Below, piece by piece: positions 51,110 to 58,246 of a stretch of DNA of 64,000 bases. This DNA is from DATJLY01 sp035604615 (GTDB lineage Bacteria > Pseudomonadota > Alphaproteobacteria > ATCC43930 > CGMCC-115725): contig DATNID010000068.1 of NCBI GenBank assembly GCA_035604615.1, positions 1 through 64,000 on the forward strand, given 5' to 3'. Each line of letters starts with the position of its first letter. The stretch's first letter is position 1. A model generated the notes under the pieces. It saw nothing but the letters and a program-made list of their open reading frames with translations, made no database searches and was not told where the DNA came from. Made by a program: the position numbers and the translations under genes.

Positions 51110-51673
51110 TTGTACGCCGCGCTCGATAGTTGTCCCGCACTGGTCCTCAACGCCGATTTCCGGCCGCTGAGTTATTTCCCGCTGTCGCTGTGGTCGTGGC
51201 AGGAGACGGTCAAGGCGGTGTGCCTCGACCGGGTCAACATCGTCTCCGAATATGACCAGGTGGTGCGCAGCCCGTCCTTCTCGATGCGGCTTCCCAGCGT
51301 CATCTCGCTCAAGGACTTCATCGCCGCCGCGCGCCGCCCGGCCTTCACCCGGTTCAACGTGTTCCTGCGCGACCGGTTCGTGTGCCAGTACTGCAACGGC
51401 TCGTTCCCGTCGCACGAATTGACATTCGACCATTTGGTGCCGCGCTCGAGGGGCGGCCGGACCACGTGGGAGAACGTCGTCACCGCCTGCTCGAGCTGCA
51501 ACCTGCTCAAGGGCAACCGGCTCCCGGACGAGAGCCGCATGTATCCGCAGCACGCGCCGCGCCAACCGACGACGACGCTCTTGCGCGAGAACGGCCGTGC
51601 CTTCCCGCCCAACTTCCTGCATCGGAGCTGGCGCGATTTCCTCTACTGGGACACCGTGCTCGAGCCGAGCTGA
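51110..51673 (+). CDS. HNH endonuclease
   Basis: A 187-residue HNH-family nuclease. The metal-finger motif is CQYCNGSFPSHELTFDHLVPRSRGGRTTWENVVTACSSCNLLKG, containing two CxxC pairs plus the His-Asn-Asn residues. The N-terminal half (ALDSCPALVLNADFRPLSYFPLSLWSWQETVKAV) is a conserved extension seen in many bacterial chromosomal HNH proteins. No methyltransferase is adjacent, so it is probably a conserved house-type nuclease rather than part of a restriction system. An in-frame stop lies just upstream, so the TTG at 51110 is the first available start. Confidence 0.9.
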   Translation: MYAALDSCPALVLNADFRPLSYFPLSLWSWQETVKAVCLDRVNIVSEYDQVVRSPSFSMRLPSVISLKDFIAAARRPAFTRFNVFLRDRFVCQYCNGSFPSHELTFDHLVPRSRGGRTTWENVVTACSSCNLLKGNRLPDESRMYPQHAPRQPTTTLLRENGRAFPPNFLHRSWRDFLYWDTVLEPS

Positions 51674-51677
51674 GGCG

Positions 51678-51899
51678 CTATCGCGCGCCGCCGCTGATCT
51701 CCCACGGAAAGGCGCCGACCGGCTCTTGCGATCCGATCATTCCCGGCCGTCCCGCCGTCGGCCCGTGATTGAGCGATGCGTCGATGTCGGTGCTGATGCC
51801 GCGCTGTTGCGTGTTGGTGTCGCCCAACGGCGCGCCGCTGCAGCCGAGGAGCGCGAGCGCGCCAAGCATCGCCGCGAACATCCTTCCATCGATCGTCAT
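51678..51899 (-). CDS. Small lipoprotein, hypothetical
   Basis: A 73-residue predicted lipoprotein with signal MTIDGRMFAAMLGALALLGC, whose Cys20 follows a good lipobox (ALLGC). A Gly/Asn-rich, probably disordered mature region (SGAPLGDTNTQQRGISTDID...) follows. The ATG at 51899 has AAGGAG six bases upstream. No family is recognised. It is convergent with the HNH gene, four bases apart. Confidence 0.7.
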   Translation of the reverse strand: MTIDGRMFAAMLGALALLGCSGAPLGDTNTQQRGISTDIDASLNHGPTAGRPGMIGSQEPVGAFPWEISGGAR

Positions 51900-51964
51900 G
51901 TTGGGCTCCTTCGCGGCAGGCCGGCCGATTGACGCTCCCCCGCGCCGCGGCTACCAACCGGGGC

Positions 51965-52816
51965 ATGAGCTTGGTGCGCCATGTCCGGCAGTGCAACGTA
52001 TTTTCCGCCGAGCGGTTCCTGCCGCTGCTGCACGACGGCGTGACTCTGGGCCTAGTGCGGCGCAACAACGCGGCGACATTGCGGCGCTTTCCGGACGTCT
52101 TCGGCGTCGACGACCGTTCCGTGACGGTGCGGCCCGGCGGCGGTTTCGAGCGCGTCAGCGCGGCGGTCGACGCAGTCGTCGAGCGACTCGTCGCGGACGG
52201 GATCATTCCCAAGTGGCGCAACGAGTTCTTCGCGGTGGCGCCGCGCTGGGGCGCCGCGCCGCATTTCCGCCTCGACCGCGGCGCCGTGCCGTTCTTCGGC
52301 ACCCGCGCCTATGGCGTGCATTTGAACGGCTGGCGCCGCGACGCCGGCCAGCTCGTCCTATGGATCGGCCGGCGCGCCGCCAACAAGATGGTGGCGCCCA
52401 ACAAGCTCGACAACATCGTCGCCGGCGGCATCTCGTGGGAACACGGACTCGAGGCGACGCTCGCCAAGGAAGCCGAGGAAGAGGCCGCCATTCCGCGCCA
52501 ACTCATCGCCCGCGCGGTGCCGGTGGGCGCGGTCTCCTACCGCATGGAGACCGAGCTCGGCGTGCGCAACGACGTGCTGTTCGTCTACGATCTCAAGGCG
52601 CCGCCGGAGTTCGTGCCTCGCAATACCGACGGCGAGCTCGCCGAGTTCATGCTCATGCCGGCCGACCAGGTCATCGCCCGCGTCCGCGCCGGCGACGACT
52701 TCAAATTCAACGTCAATCTCGTGCTCATCGACTTCGCGCTGCGCCACGGCGTTGTCACGCCTGGCGAGCCCGACTATCTCGAGATCGCAGCCGGCCTCAG
52801 ACGCGCCCACGACTAG
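51965..52816 (+). CDS. NUDIX hydrolase, DUF4743 family
   Basis: A 283-residue protein with an N-terminal DUF4743 domain (VRHVRQCNVFSAERFLPLL, VTLGLVRRNNAATLRRFPDVF) and a C-terminal NUDIX domain (GTRAYGVHLNGWRRDAGQ..., then the box GGISWEHGLEATLAKEAEEEAAIP). The usual Nudix Arg is Lys (KEAEEEA), as is common in this family. Related plant and bacterial proteins act on oxidised thiamin-type compounds or nucleoside diphosphates. The ATG at 51965 gives the normal N-terminus. Confidence 0.88.
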   Translation: MSLVRHVRQCNVFSAERFLPLLHDGVTLGLVRRNNAATLRRFPDVFGVDDRSVTVRPGGGFERVSAAVDAVVERLVADGIIPKWRNEFFAVAPRWGAAPHFRLDRGAVPFFGTRAYGVHLNGWRRDAGQLVLWIGRRAANKMVAPNKLDNIVAGGISWEHGLEATLAKEAEEEAAIPRQLIARAVPVGAVSYRMETELGVRNDVLFVYDLKAPPEFVPRNTDGELAEFMLMPADQVIARVRAGDDFKFNVNLVLIDFALRHGVVTPGEPDYLEIAAGLRRAHD

Positions 52817-52821
52817 GCATC

Positions 52822-53307
52822 TTGCGGCTTTATTTCGCATACGGGTCGAACATGGCGCCGGGCGCCATGGCGCAACGCTGTCCGGGGGCGTGCATCGTCG
52901 GCGCGGCGATGCTGGCGAACCATGATTTCGCCATCGTCCGCGGCGGCCACGGCACGGTCCGGAAGCGGCCGGGCGCGCGCGTCCACGGCGTGCTGTGGCG
53001 GCTCGGGCGCGGCGACGAGGCCGCGCTCGATCTCTACGAGGAGGTGGAGCGCGGGCTCTATCGCCGCGAGGAGCGCGTCGTCCGCGTCGCGAGCCGCGCG
53101 GTAACGGCGCTCGTCTACATCGCCGCTTCCCGCGCCTCTGGCCGGCCGCGCGACGCCTATCTCGCCGCCATCATCGCGGCGGCGCGCGAATTCGGATTTC
53201 CCGACGATTACGTGGCCGCGCTCGCCGCCATCGCGCGCACCTCCTCGGGCGAGCGGCCGGATTGGCGCAGCGCGCGCAAGGTCAGCGACCGGTCGCGCTT
53301 GGCATAG
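52822..53307 (+). CDS. Gamma-glutamylcyclotransferase-family protein
   Basis: A 161-residue GGCT-fold protein. It begins LRLYFAYGSNMAP, the diagnostic YGSN(L/M) substrate-binding loop. A probable catalytic Glu lies in YEEVERGLYRREERVV, with the remainder consistent with the fold. Members cyclise gamma-glutamyl amines to 5-oxoproline. The start is TTG at 52822; no ATG is available upstream before the previous gene's stop. Its last 100 bases overlap, in the antisense direction, the 3' end of gluQ. Confidence 0.82.
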   Translation: MRLYFAYGSNMAPGAMAQRCPGACIVGAAMLANHDFAIVRGGHGTVRKRPGARVHGVLWRLGRGDEAALDLYEEVERGLYRREERVVRVASRAVTALVYIAASRASGRPRDAYLAAIIAAAREFGFPDDYVAALAAIARTSSGERPDWRSARKVSDRSRLA

Positions 53308-54041
53308 CGCCGCCCGCTCGCGTCAACCAGCAGGCGGTGGTGCGAATAGAGCGGCGTCGGCAAACCCAGGAGCGCCTGCAGCAGGCGGTGGATGTGGGTC
53401 GCGGCGAAGAGATCGATCCCGCGCGTCACCAGACTCACGCCTTGCGCCGCATCGTCGATCGTGACCGCGAGATGATAACTGGTCGGCGCGTCCTTGCGCG
53501 CCAGCACGACGTCGCCGAGCGCCAGCGGATCGGCCGCGACCAAACCCGCCGCCTCGTCTTCCCACGCGAGCTTCCCGGTGCGCGCGAACGCGGCCGCCGT
53601 GTCGAGCCGCAGCGCGAATTTCACGCCCGCCGCCATCCGCGCCGCCCGCTCTGCGGAGGGAAGATCGCGGCAGGTGCCGGGATAGATCGCCCCCTCCGGC
53701 CCTTGCGGCGCATCGAGCGCGCCGGCGATGTCGGCGCGGGTGCAGAAGCAGGGATAGACCAGCCCCGCCGCCTCGAGCCGGGCGAGCGCCGCGCGGTAAT
53801 CGTCGAGATGGCGCGATTGGCGCCGCACCGCGCCATCCCAGTCGAGGCCGAGCCAGCGCAGGTCCTCATCAATGGCGGCGACGAACTCTTCGCGGCAGCG
53901 TGCGGCGTCGATGTCCTCGATGCGCAGGAGAAAACGTCCGCCCGCCTGCCGCGCGCGGCTCCAGGCATAGAGCGCGGCATAGGCGTGGCCGAGATGGAGC
54001 AGCCCGGTCGGGCTGGGCGCGAACCGCGTGACGAGCATCAT
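53208..54041 (-). CDS. gluQ: Glutamyl-queuosine tRNA(Asp) synthetase
   Basis: A 277-residue GluRS paralogue lacking the anticodon-binding domain. It glutamylates queuosine in tRNA(Asp). Motifs are VTRFAPSPTGLLHLGHAYAAL (HIGH box), a zinc-binding set C-F-C...Y-PG-T-C (YPCFCTRADIAG... IYPGTC), ARKDAPTSYHLAVTIDD, and the KMSK-like KRDRS near residue 250. Length fits the family. The stop (TAA) is 100 bases inside the convergent GGCT gene, an unusual overlap. Confidence 0.93.
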   Translation of the reverse strand: MMLVTRFAPSPTGLLHLGHAYAALYAWSRARQAGGRFLLRIEDIDAARCREEFVAAIDEDLRWLGLDWDGAVRRQSRHLDDYRAALARLEAAGLVYPCFCTRADIAGALDAPQGPEGAIYPGTCRDLPSAERAARMAAGVKFALRLDTAAAFARTGKLAWEDEAAGLVAADPLALGDVVLARKDAPTSYHLAVTIDDAAQGVSLVTRGIDLFAATHIHRLLQALLGLPTPLYSHHRLLVDASGRRYAKRDRSLTLRALRQSGRSPEEVRAMAASAAT

Positions 54042-54106
54042 GCGACGATACCACTGATGACAGCGGCCGCCGCTTCGTCTATCGAGTGCGGATAAGGAGA
54101 ACGATC

Positions 54107-54778
54107 ATGCCCGGCAAGCTGCCGACCCTGACCGGCCCCGCCGTCAAGCCCGCCCATGGCGGCGCGCCCAAGACGCTCGTGGTGCTGCTGCACGGGCTCG
54201 GCGCCGACGGCAATGACCTGATCGGACTCGCGCCGGCCTGGACCGGGCTTCTCCCCGATGCCGAGTTCCTCTCGCCCGACGCGCCCTTCCCGTGCGACAT
54301 GGCGCCGTTCGGCCGACAGTGGTTCAGCTTCCAGACGCGCCAGCCCGAGCACGTGCTCGCCGGGGTGCGCGAGTCGGCGCCGATCCTCGACGCGTTCCTC
54401 GACGACGCGCTCAAGGCGCGCGGGCTCGGCGACGGCCGGCTCGCGCTGGTTGGGTTCTCGCAGGGCACCATGATGTCGCTCTACGTGGGCTTGCGCCGGG
54501 CCAAGCCGGCGGCGGCGATCCTCGGCTTTTCCGGCCGCCTGCTCGCACCTCAGCTTTTGCCGACCGAGCTGCGCTCGCGCCCGCCGGTTCTGCTCGTTCA
54601 CGGCGATGCCGATCCGATCGTGCCGTTCGACTCGCTCGCGGCGGCGGAGACGGCGCTCAAGGAGAACAATATCGCGGTAGAGACCTTGGTGCGGCCCGGG
54701 CTCGGCCACGGCATCGACGAGGAGGGGCTGCGGCGCGGCGGCGCCTTCCTGCGCGCACACCTTGCCGGCAAAACCTGA
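54107..54778 (+). CDS. Carboxylesterase/phospholipase (acyl-protein thioesterase-like)
   Basis: A 223-residue alpha/beta hydrolase of the EstB/APT1 family. Features are VVLLHGLGADGNDLIGLAPAW, nucleophile Ser in VGFSQGTMMSLY (about residue 118), Asp in HGDADPIVPFD and His in GLGHGIDEEG. It hydrolyses short-chain esters or lysophospholipids in the cytoplasm. The ATG at 54107 has AAGGAG upstream and is preferred to the start 21 bases earlier. It is divergent from gluQ (65-bp gap). Confidence 0.92.
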   Translation: MPGKLPTLTGPAVKPAHGGAPKTLVVLLHGLGADGNDLIGLAPAWTGLLPDAEFLSPDAPFPCDMAPFGRQWFSFQTRQPEHVLAGVRESAPILDAFLDDALKARGLGDGRLALVGFSQGTMMSLYVGLRRAKPAAAILGFSGRLLAPQLLPTELRSRPPVLLVHGDADPIVPFDSLAAAETALKENNIAVETLVRPGLGHGIDEEGLRRGGAFLRAHLAGKT

Positions 54779-54782
54779 ACGC

Positions 54783-55376
54783 TCAGCCCTTGGGCGGCGC
54801 GCCGATATAGGACGAGATCAGCTCCACCATCGCGCCCGCATCCCAATCCGCCGCGCCCTGCAGGCTGCCGGCCACGCGGCCCTCGCGGTCGATCAGGATG
54901 CTGGTCGGCAGCCCCTCGACGCCGAAGGCATGGCCGACCTCGCTCTTGGGATCGAGATAGATGGCGAGGCCCGGGATCGCCAGCTTGGCGATGAAGGGAT
55001 CGACCAGCTCGGCGCCGCGGCGATCCTCGGAGACGGCGAGGATCGCGAGACCGCCGAGCCGCGCCTGGAGCTTGGCGAGCGACGGCATCTCGGCGATGCA
55101 AGGCGCGCACCACGTCGCCCACAGATTGATCAGCACGACGCGGCCGCGCAAGTCGGCAAGCGTCACGGTTTCGCCCGATTGCGCGGTGAAGCTCAGCGGC
55201 GGCGCTGGCCGGGGAGCGGCGAGCGCGGTAAACTTGCCGGTCGCAATGTCCGGCGCGCCGACGCTTGCGACCGCGGCCGGGCGCTCGCTCTCCAGCCGAT
55301 AGATCAGCGCGCCCAACACCGCGAGGGAGAGGACGAACAGCACCGTGACCGCGCATACCGCCAGTTTCGCCGTCAT
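54783..55376 (-). CDS. TlpA-like thiol:disulfide oxidoreductase
   Basis: A 197-residue membrane-anchored thioredoxin-fold protein. A single N-terminal helix (AVCAVTVLFVLSLAVLGALIY) is followed by a periplasmic thioredoxin domain with WATWCAPCIAEMPSL (CxxC), the cis-Pro region VEGLPTSILIDREG and NLWATW. Such proteins keep periplasmic cysteines reduced, for example in cytochrome maturation. The ATG at 55376 lies six bases from the divergent argH start. This tlpA-argH arrangement is common in alphaproteobacteria. Confidence 0.92.
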   Translation of the reverse strand: MTAKLAVCAVTVLFVLSLAVLGALIYRLESERPAAVASVGAPDIATGKFTALAAPRPAPPLSFTAQSGETVTLADLRGRVVLINLWATWCAPCIAEMPSLAKLQARLGGLAILAVSEDRRGAELVDPFIAKLAIPGLAIYLDPKSEVGHAFGVEGLPTSILIDREGRVAGSLQGAADWDAGAMVELISSYIGAPPKG

Positions 55377-55382
55377 CGCGCC

Positions 55383-56807
55383 ATGAACGCCAAGCGCCCT
55401 CCCGCGCGGCCGCGCGCCGCCAACCGCGCCTGGGGCGGACGCTTCAGCATGGGCCCGGCCGACATCATGCAGCGCATCAACGTCTCGATCGGGTTCGACC
55501 GGCGGCTCTATGCCCAGGACATCGCCGCCTCGCTGGCGCACGCGGCGATGCTGGTCAAGAGCCGTATCCTCTCGCGCAAAGATGGGGCGGCGATCGCCCG
55601 CGGTCTAGGGAAAATCCGCGGCGAGATCGAGGCCGGCACCTTTCCCTTCCGCGCCGAGCACGAGGACATCCACCTCAACATCGAGGCGCGGCTCCACGAA
55701 CTGATCGGCGCGCCGGCGGGGCGCCTCCACACCGCGCGCTCGCGCAACGACCAGGTCGCGACCGACTTCAAGCTGTGGGTGCGCGACGCCATCGATCGGA
55801 TCGACCGGCACATGGAGGATTTGCAACAGGCCTTCATCGCCCAGGCCGAGACCCACGCCGCGACCGTGATGCCGGGCTTCACCCATCTCCAGGTGGCGCA
55901 GCCGGTGACCTTCGGCCATCACCTCCTCGCCTATGTCGAGATGCTGGGGCGCGACCGCGGCCGGCTCAATGACGCGCGCCGGCGCCTCAACGAATGCCCG
56001 CTCGGCGCCGCAGCGCTGGCCGGGACCTCGTTCCCGATCGACCGCGCCGCGACCGCCAAGGCGCTGGGCTTCGACCGGCCCGCCGCCAATTCGCTCGACG
56101 CCGTCTCCGACCGCGACTTCGCGCTCGAGTTCCTGGCATCCTGCGCCATCGCTGCGACGCATCTCTCGCGCCTGGCCGAGGAGATCGTGATCTGGACCAG
56201 CGAGCCCTATCACCTGGTGCGCTTGAGCGACGCCTTCACCACCGGCAGCTCGATCATGCCGCAAAAGCGCAATCCCGACGCGGCCGAGCTGGTCCGCGCC
56301 AAGGCGGCGCGATTGATCGGCGCGCTGGCCGGGCTGCTCGGCGTGATGAAGGGCCTGCCGCTCGCCTACGCCAAGGACATGCAGGAAGACAAGATGCCGG
56401 CGTTCGAAGCCGCCGACACGCTCGAGCTGTGCCTCGCCGCGTGCGCCGGCATGGTCCGCGACATGACGCCCGACAAGGCTGCGATGCGGCGCGTCGCCGA
56501 CAGCGGCTACAGCACCGCGACCGACCTCGCCGACTGGCTTACGCGCACGCTCGACCTGCCGTTTCGCGAGGCGCATCGCGTCGCGGGAACGCTGGTGAAG
56601 CGCGCCGAGGCGCGGAAATGCGCGCTCGCCGACCTGCCGCTCGCCGAGATGCGGCGGGTCGAGCCGCGCATCACCGACCGGGTCCGCGACGTGCTCACGG
56701 TCGAGCGCTCGGTGGCGAGCCGCACCAGCTTCGGCGGCACCGCCCCCCGGAACGTCGCGCGCGCGGTAGCGGCGGCGCGCAAGCGCTTTGTCGCACGAGG
56801 ACGTTGA
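55383..56807 (+). CDS. argH: Argininosuccinate lyase
   Basis: A 474-residue enzyme of the fumarase/aspartase superfamily that cleaves argininosuccinate to arginine and fumarate, the last step of arginine synthesis. Motifs are RAWGGRFSMGPADIMQRINVSI at the N-terminus, LHTARSRNDQVATDFKLWVRD, the superfamily signature GSSIMPQKRNPD (about residue 288) and the C-terminal TSFGGTAPRNVARAV. The ATG at 55383 adds about ten basic residues before the conserved start. It leads the argH-lptM-lysA cluster; lptM begins three bases after its stop. Confidence 0.96.
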   Translation: MNAKRPPARPRAANRAWGGRFSMGPADIMQRINVSIGFDRRLYAQDIAASLAHAAMLVKSRILSRKDGAAIARGLGKIRGEIEAGTFPFRAEHEDIHLNIEARLHELIGAPAGRLHTARSRNDQVATDFKLWVRDAIDRIDRHMEDLQQAFIAQAETHAATVMPGFTHLQVAQPVTFGHHLLAYVEMLGRDRGRLNDARRRLNECPLGAAALAGTSFPIDRAATAKALGFDRPAANSLDAVSDRDFALEFLASCAIAATHLSRLAEEIVIWTSEPYHLVRLSDAFTTGSSIMPQKRNPDAAELVRAKAARLIGALAGLLGVMKGLPLAYAKDMQEDKMPAFEAADTLELCLAACAGMVRDMTPDKAAMRRVADSGYSTATDLADWLTRTLDLPFREAHRVAGTLVKRAEARKCALADLPLAEMRRVEPRITDRVRDVLTVERSVASRTSFGGTAPRNVARAVAAARKRFVARGR

Positions 56808-56810
56808 GAC

Positions 56811-56948
56811 ATGACCAGGACGCTTATCGCGCTCGCGCTTCTCGCGCTCCTCGTCCTGCCGCTCGCCGCCTGCGGCAAGAAGGGCGCGCTCGAGCCGCCG
56901 CCGGGCTCGCCGCCGACCGTCTATCCGCGGACCTATCCCGGTGAGTGA
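56811..56948 (+). CDS. lptM: LptM-like lipoprotein
   Basis: A 45-residue lipoprotein: signal TLIALALLALLVLPLAAC with lipid-modified Cys, then CGKKGALEPPPGSPPTVYPRTYP. The CGxKGxLxxP start and Pro-rich tail are the hallmark of LptM (YifL), which helps mature the LptD outer-membrane translocon. LptM genes are typically between argH and lysA, as here. Its stop overlaps the GTG start of lysA by eight bases. Confidence 0.9.
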   Translation: MTRTLIALALLALLVLPLAACGKKGALEPPPGSPPTVYPRTYPGE

Positions 56949-58230
56949 GCCTGCTCCCGGCGCGCCCGAGTTCGCCTATCGCGACGGCGCGCTCTGGGCC
57001 GAGGACGTGCCGCTCGCGTCGATCGCCGCCGCGGTGGGTACGCCGCTCTATGTCTACTCCACGGCCCAGATCGAGAGGCGCTACCGAAGCTTCGCCGCAG
57101 CGTTCGAAGGCTGCCAGGCGAGCGTGTGCTATTCCGTGAAGGCCAATCCCAACCTCGCCGTCATCGCGACATTGGCGCGGCTGGGTTCCGGCGCAGACGT
57201 GGTGTCCGAGGGCGAGTTCCGCCGCGCGCTCGCCGCCGGCATCGGCGGCCCGCGCATCGTCTTCTCCGGCATCGGCAAGACCGAGGCCGAATTGCGCTTT
57301 GCGCTCGCCCACGAGGTGCGCCAGATCAACGTCGAGTCGCTGCCCGAGCTCGAGCTCCTGAGCGCGGTGGCGCGGGCGATGGGCCGGACCGCTCCGGTCG
57401 CGATCCGGATCAATCCCGACATCGACGCCCTGACCCACGCCAAGATCACCACCGGCCTGCACGAGAACAAGTTCGGCATCGACATCGCCCACGCGCCCGA
57501 AGCGCTGCGCCGCGCCAAGGCCCTGCCCGGCATCGACGCCGTTGGGATCGCGGTCCATATCGGCTCGCAGATCACCGCGCTGGCGCCGTTCGAGGCCGCC
57601 TTCGCGCGGATCGTTGCGCTGGTGCGCGCCATGCGGGCGGAGGGGATCGCGCTCCAGCGGCTCGATCTCGGCGGCGGCATCGGCATCCGCTATCGCGACG
57701 AGACGCCGCTCTCGTTCGAGGATTACGCCGCCGCGGTCAGGCGCCAGACCGACGGTCTCGGTCTCGGCCTCGCCTTCGAGCCCGGCCGCGCGCTGGTTGG
57801 CAATGCAGGCGTGCTGCTGGCCCGCGTGCTCTACGTCAAGGAGGGCGCGACGCGACGCTTCGTCATCATCGACGCGGCCATGAACGATCTCCTGCGCCCG
57901 GCGCTCTACGACGCCTGGCACGAGGTCGCGCCGCTGATCGCGCCCGCCGCCTCCGCCGTTTACGCGCCCGCCGACCTGGTCGGCCCGGTGTGCGAAACGG
58001 GCGACAGCTTTGCGGCATCCCGCCCGCTGCCGCCGCTCGCCGCCGGCGACCTGGTCGCGCTCATGTCGGCTGGGGCCTATGGCGCGGCAATGAGTTCGGG
58101 TTACAATACCCGCCTGCCGGTTCCAGAGGCGCTGGTGCGGGGAGGCGCCTGGGAGGTGATCCGGCAGCGGCCGAGCTATGAGCAGGTCCTGGCGCAAGAC
58201 CGGCTCCCGTCCTGGCTCGCCGATCCTTGA
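56941..58230 (+). CDS. lysA: Diaminopimelate decarboxylase
   Basis: A 429-residue PLP enzyme that makes lysine from meso-diaminopimelate. Motifs are FAYRDGALWAEDVPLASIA, the PLP lysine in CYSVKANPNLAV (K67), the HIGSQI block, LDLGGGIGIRY, EPGRALVGNAG and the substrate-binding VCETGDSFA near residue 351. The last part, AYGAAMSSGYNTR, is standard. It starts with GTG at 56941 within lptM, so the two are coupled. TIGR02302 begins 16 bases after its stop. Confidence 0.96.
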   Translation: MSEPAPGAPEFAYRDGALWAEDVPLASIAAAVGTPLYVYSTAQIERRYRSFAAAFEGCQASVCYSVKANPNLAVIATLARLGSGADVVSEGEFRRALAAGIGGPRIVFSGIGKTEAELRFALAHEVRQINVESLPELELLSAVARAMGRTAPVAIRINPDIDALTHAKITTGLHENKFGIDIAHAPEALRRAKALPGIDAVGIAVHIGSQITALAPFEAAFARIVALVRAMRAEGIALQRLDLGGGIGIRYRDETPLSFEDYAAAVRRQTDGLGLGLAFEPGRALVGNAGVLLARVLYVKEGATRRFVIIDAAMNDLLRPALYDAWHEVAPLIAPAASAVYAPADLVGPVCETGDSFAASRPLPPLAAGDLVALMSAGAYGAAMSSGYNTRLPVPEALVRGGAWEVIRQRPSYEQVLAQDRLPSWLADP

Positions 58231-58246
58231 GAAGGTGCCGAGGACC

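Noticed and set aside
51110..51673. HNH nuclease as part of a restriction or defence system
   Set aside because: No methyltransferase, specificity subunit or other defence gene is adjacent, and the N-terminal extension is typical of a widespread chromosomal HNH protein.
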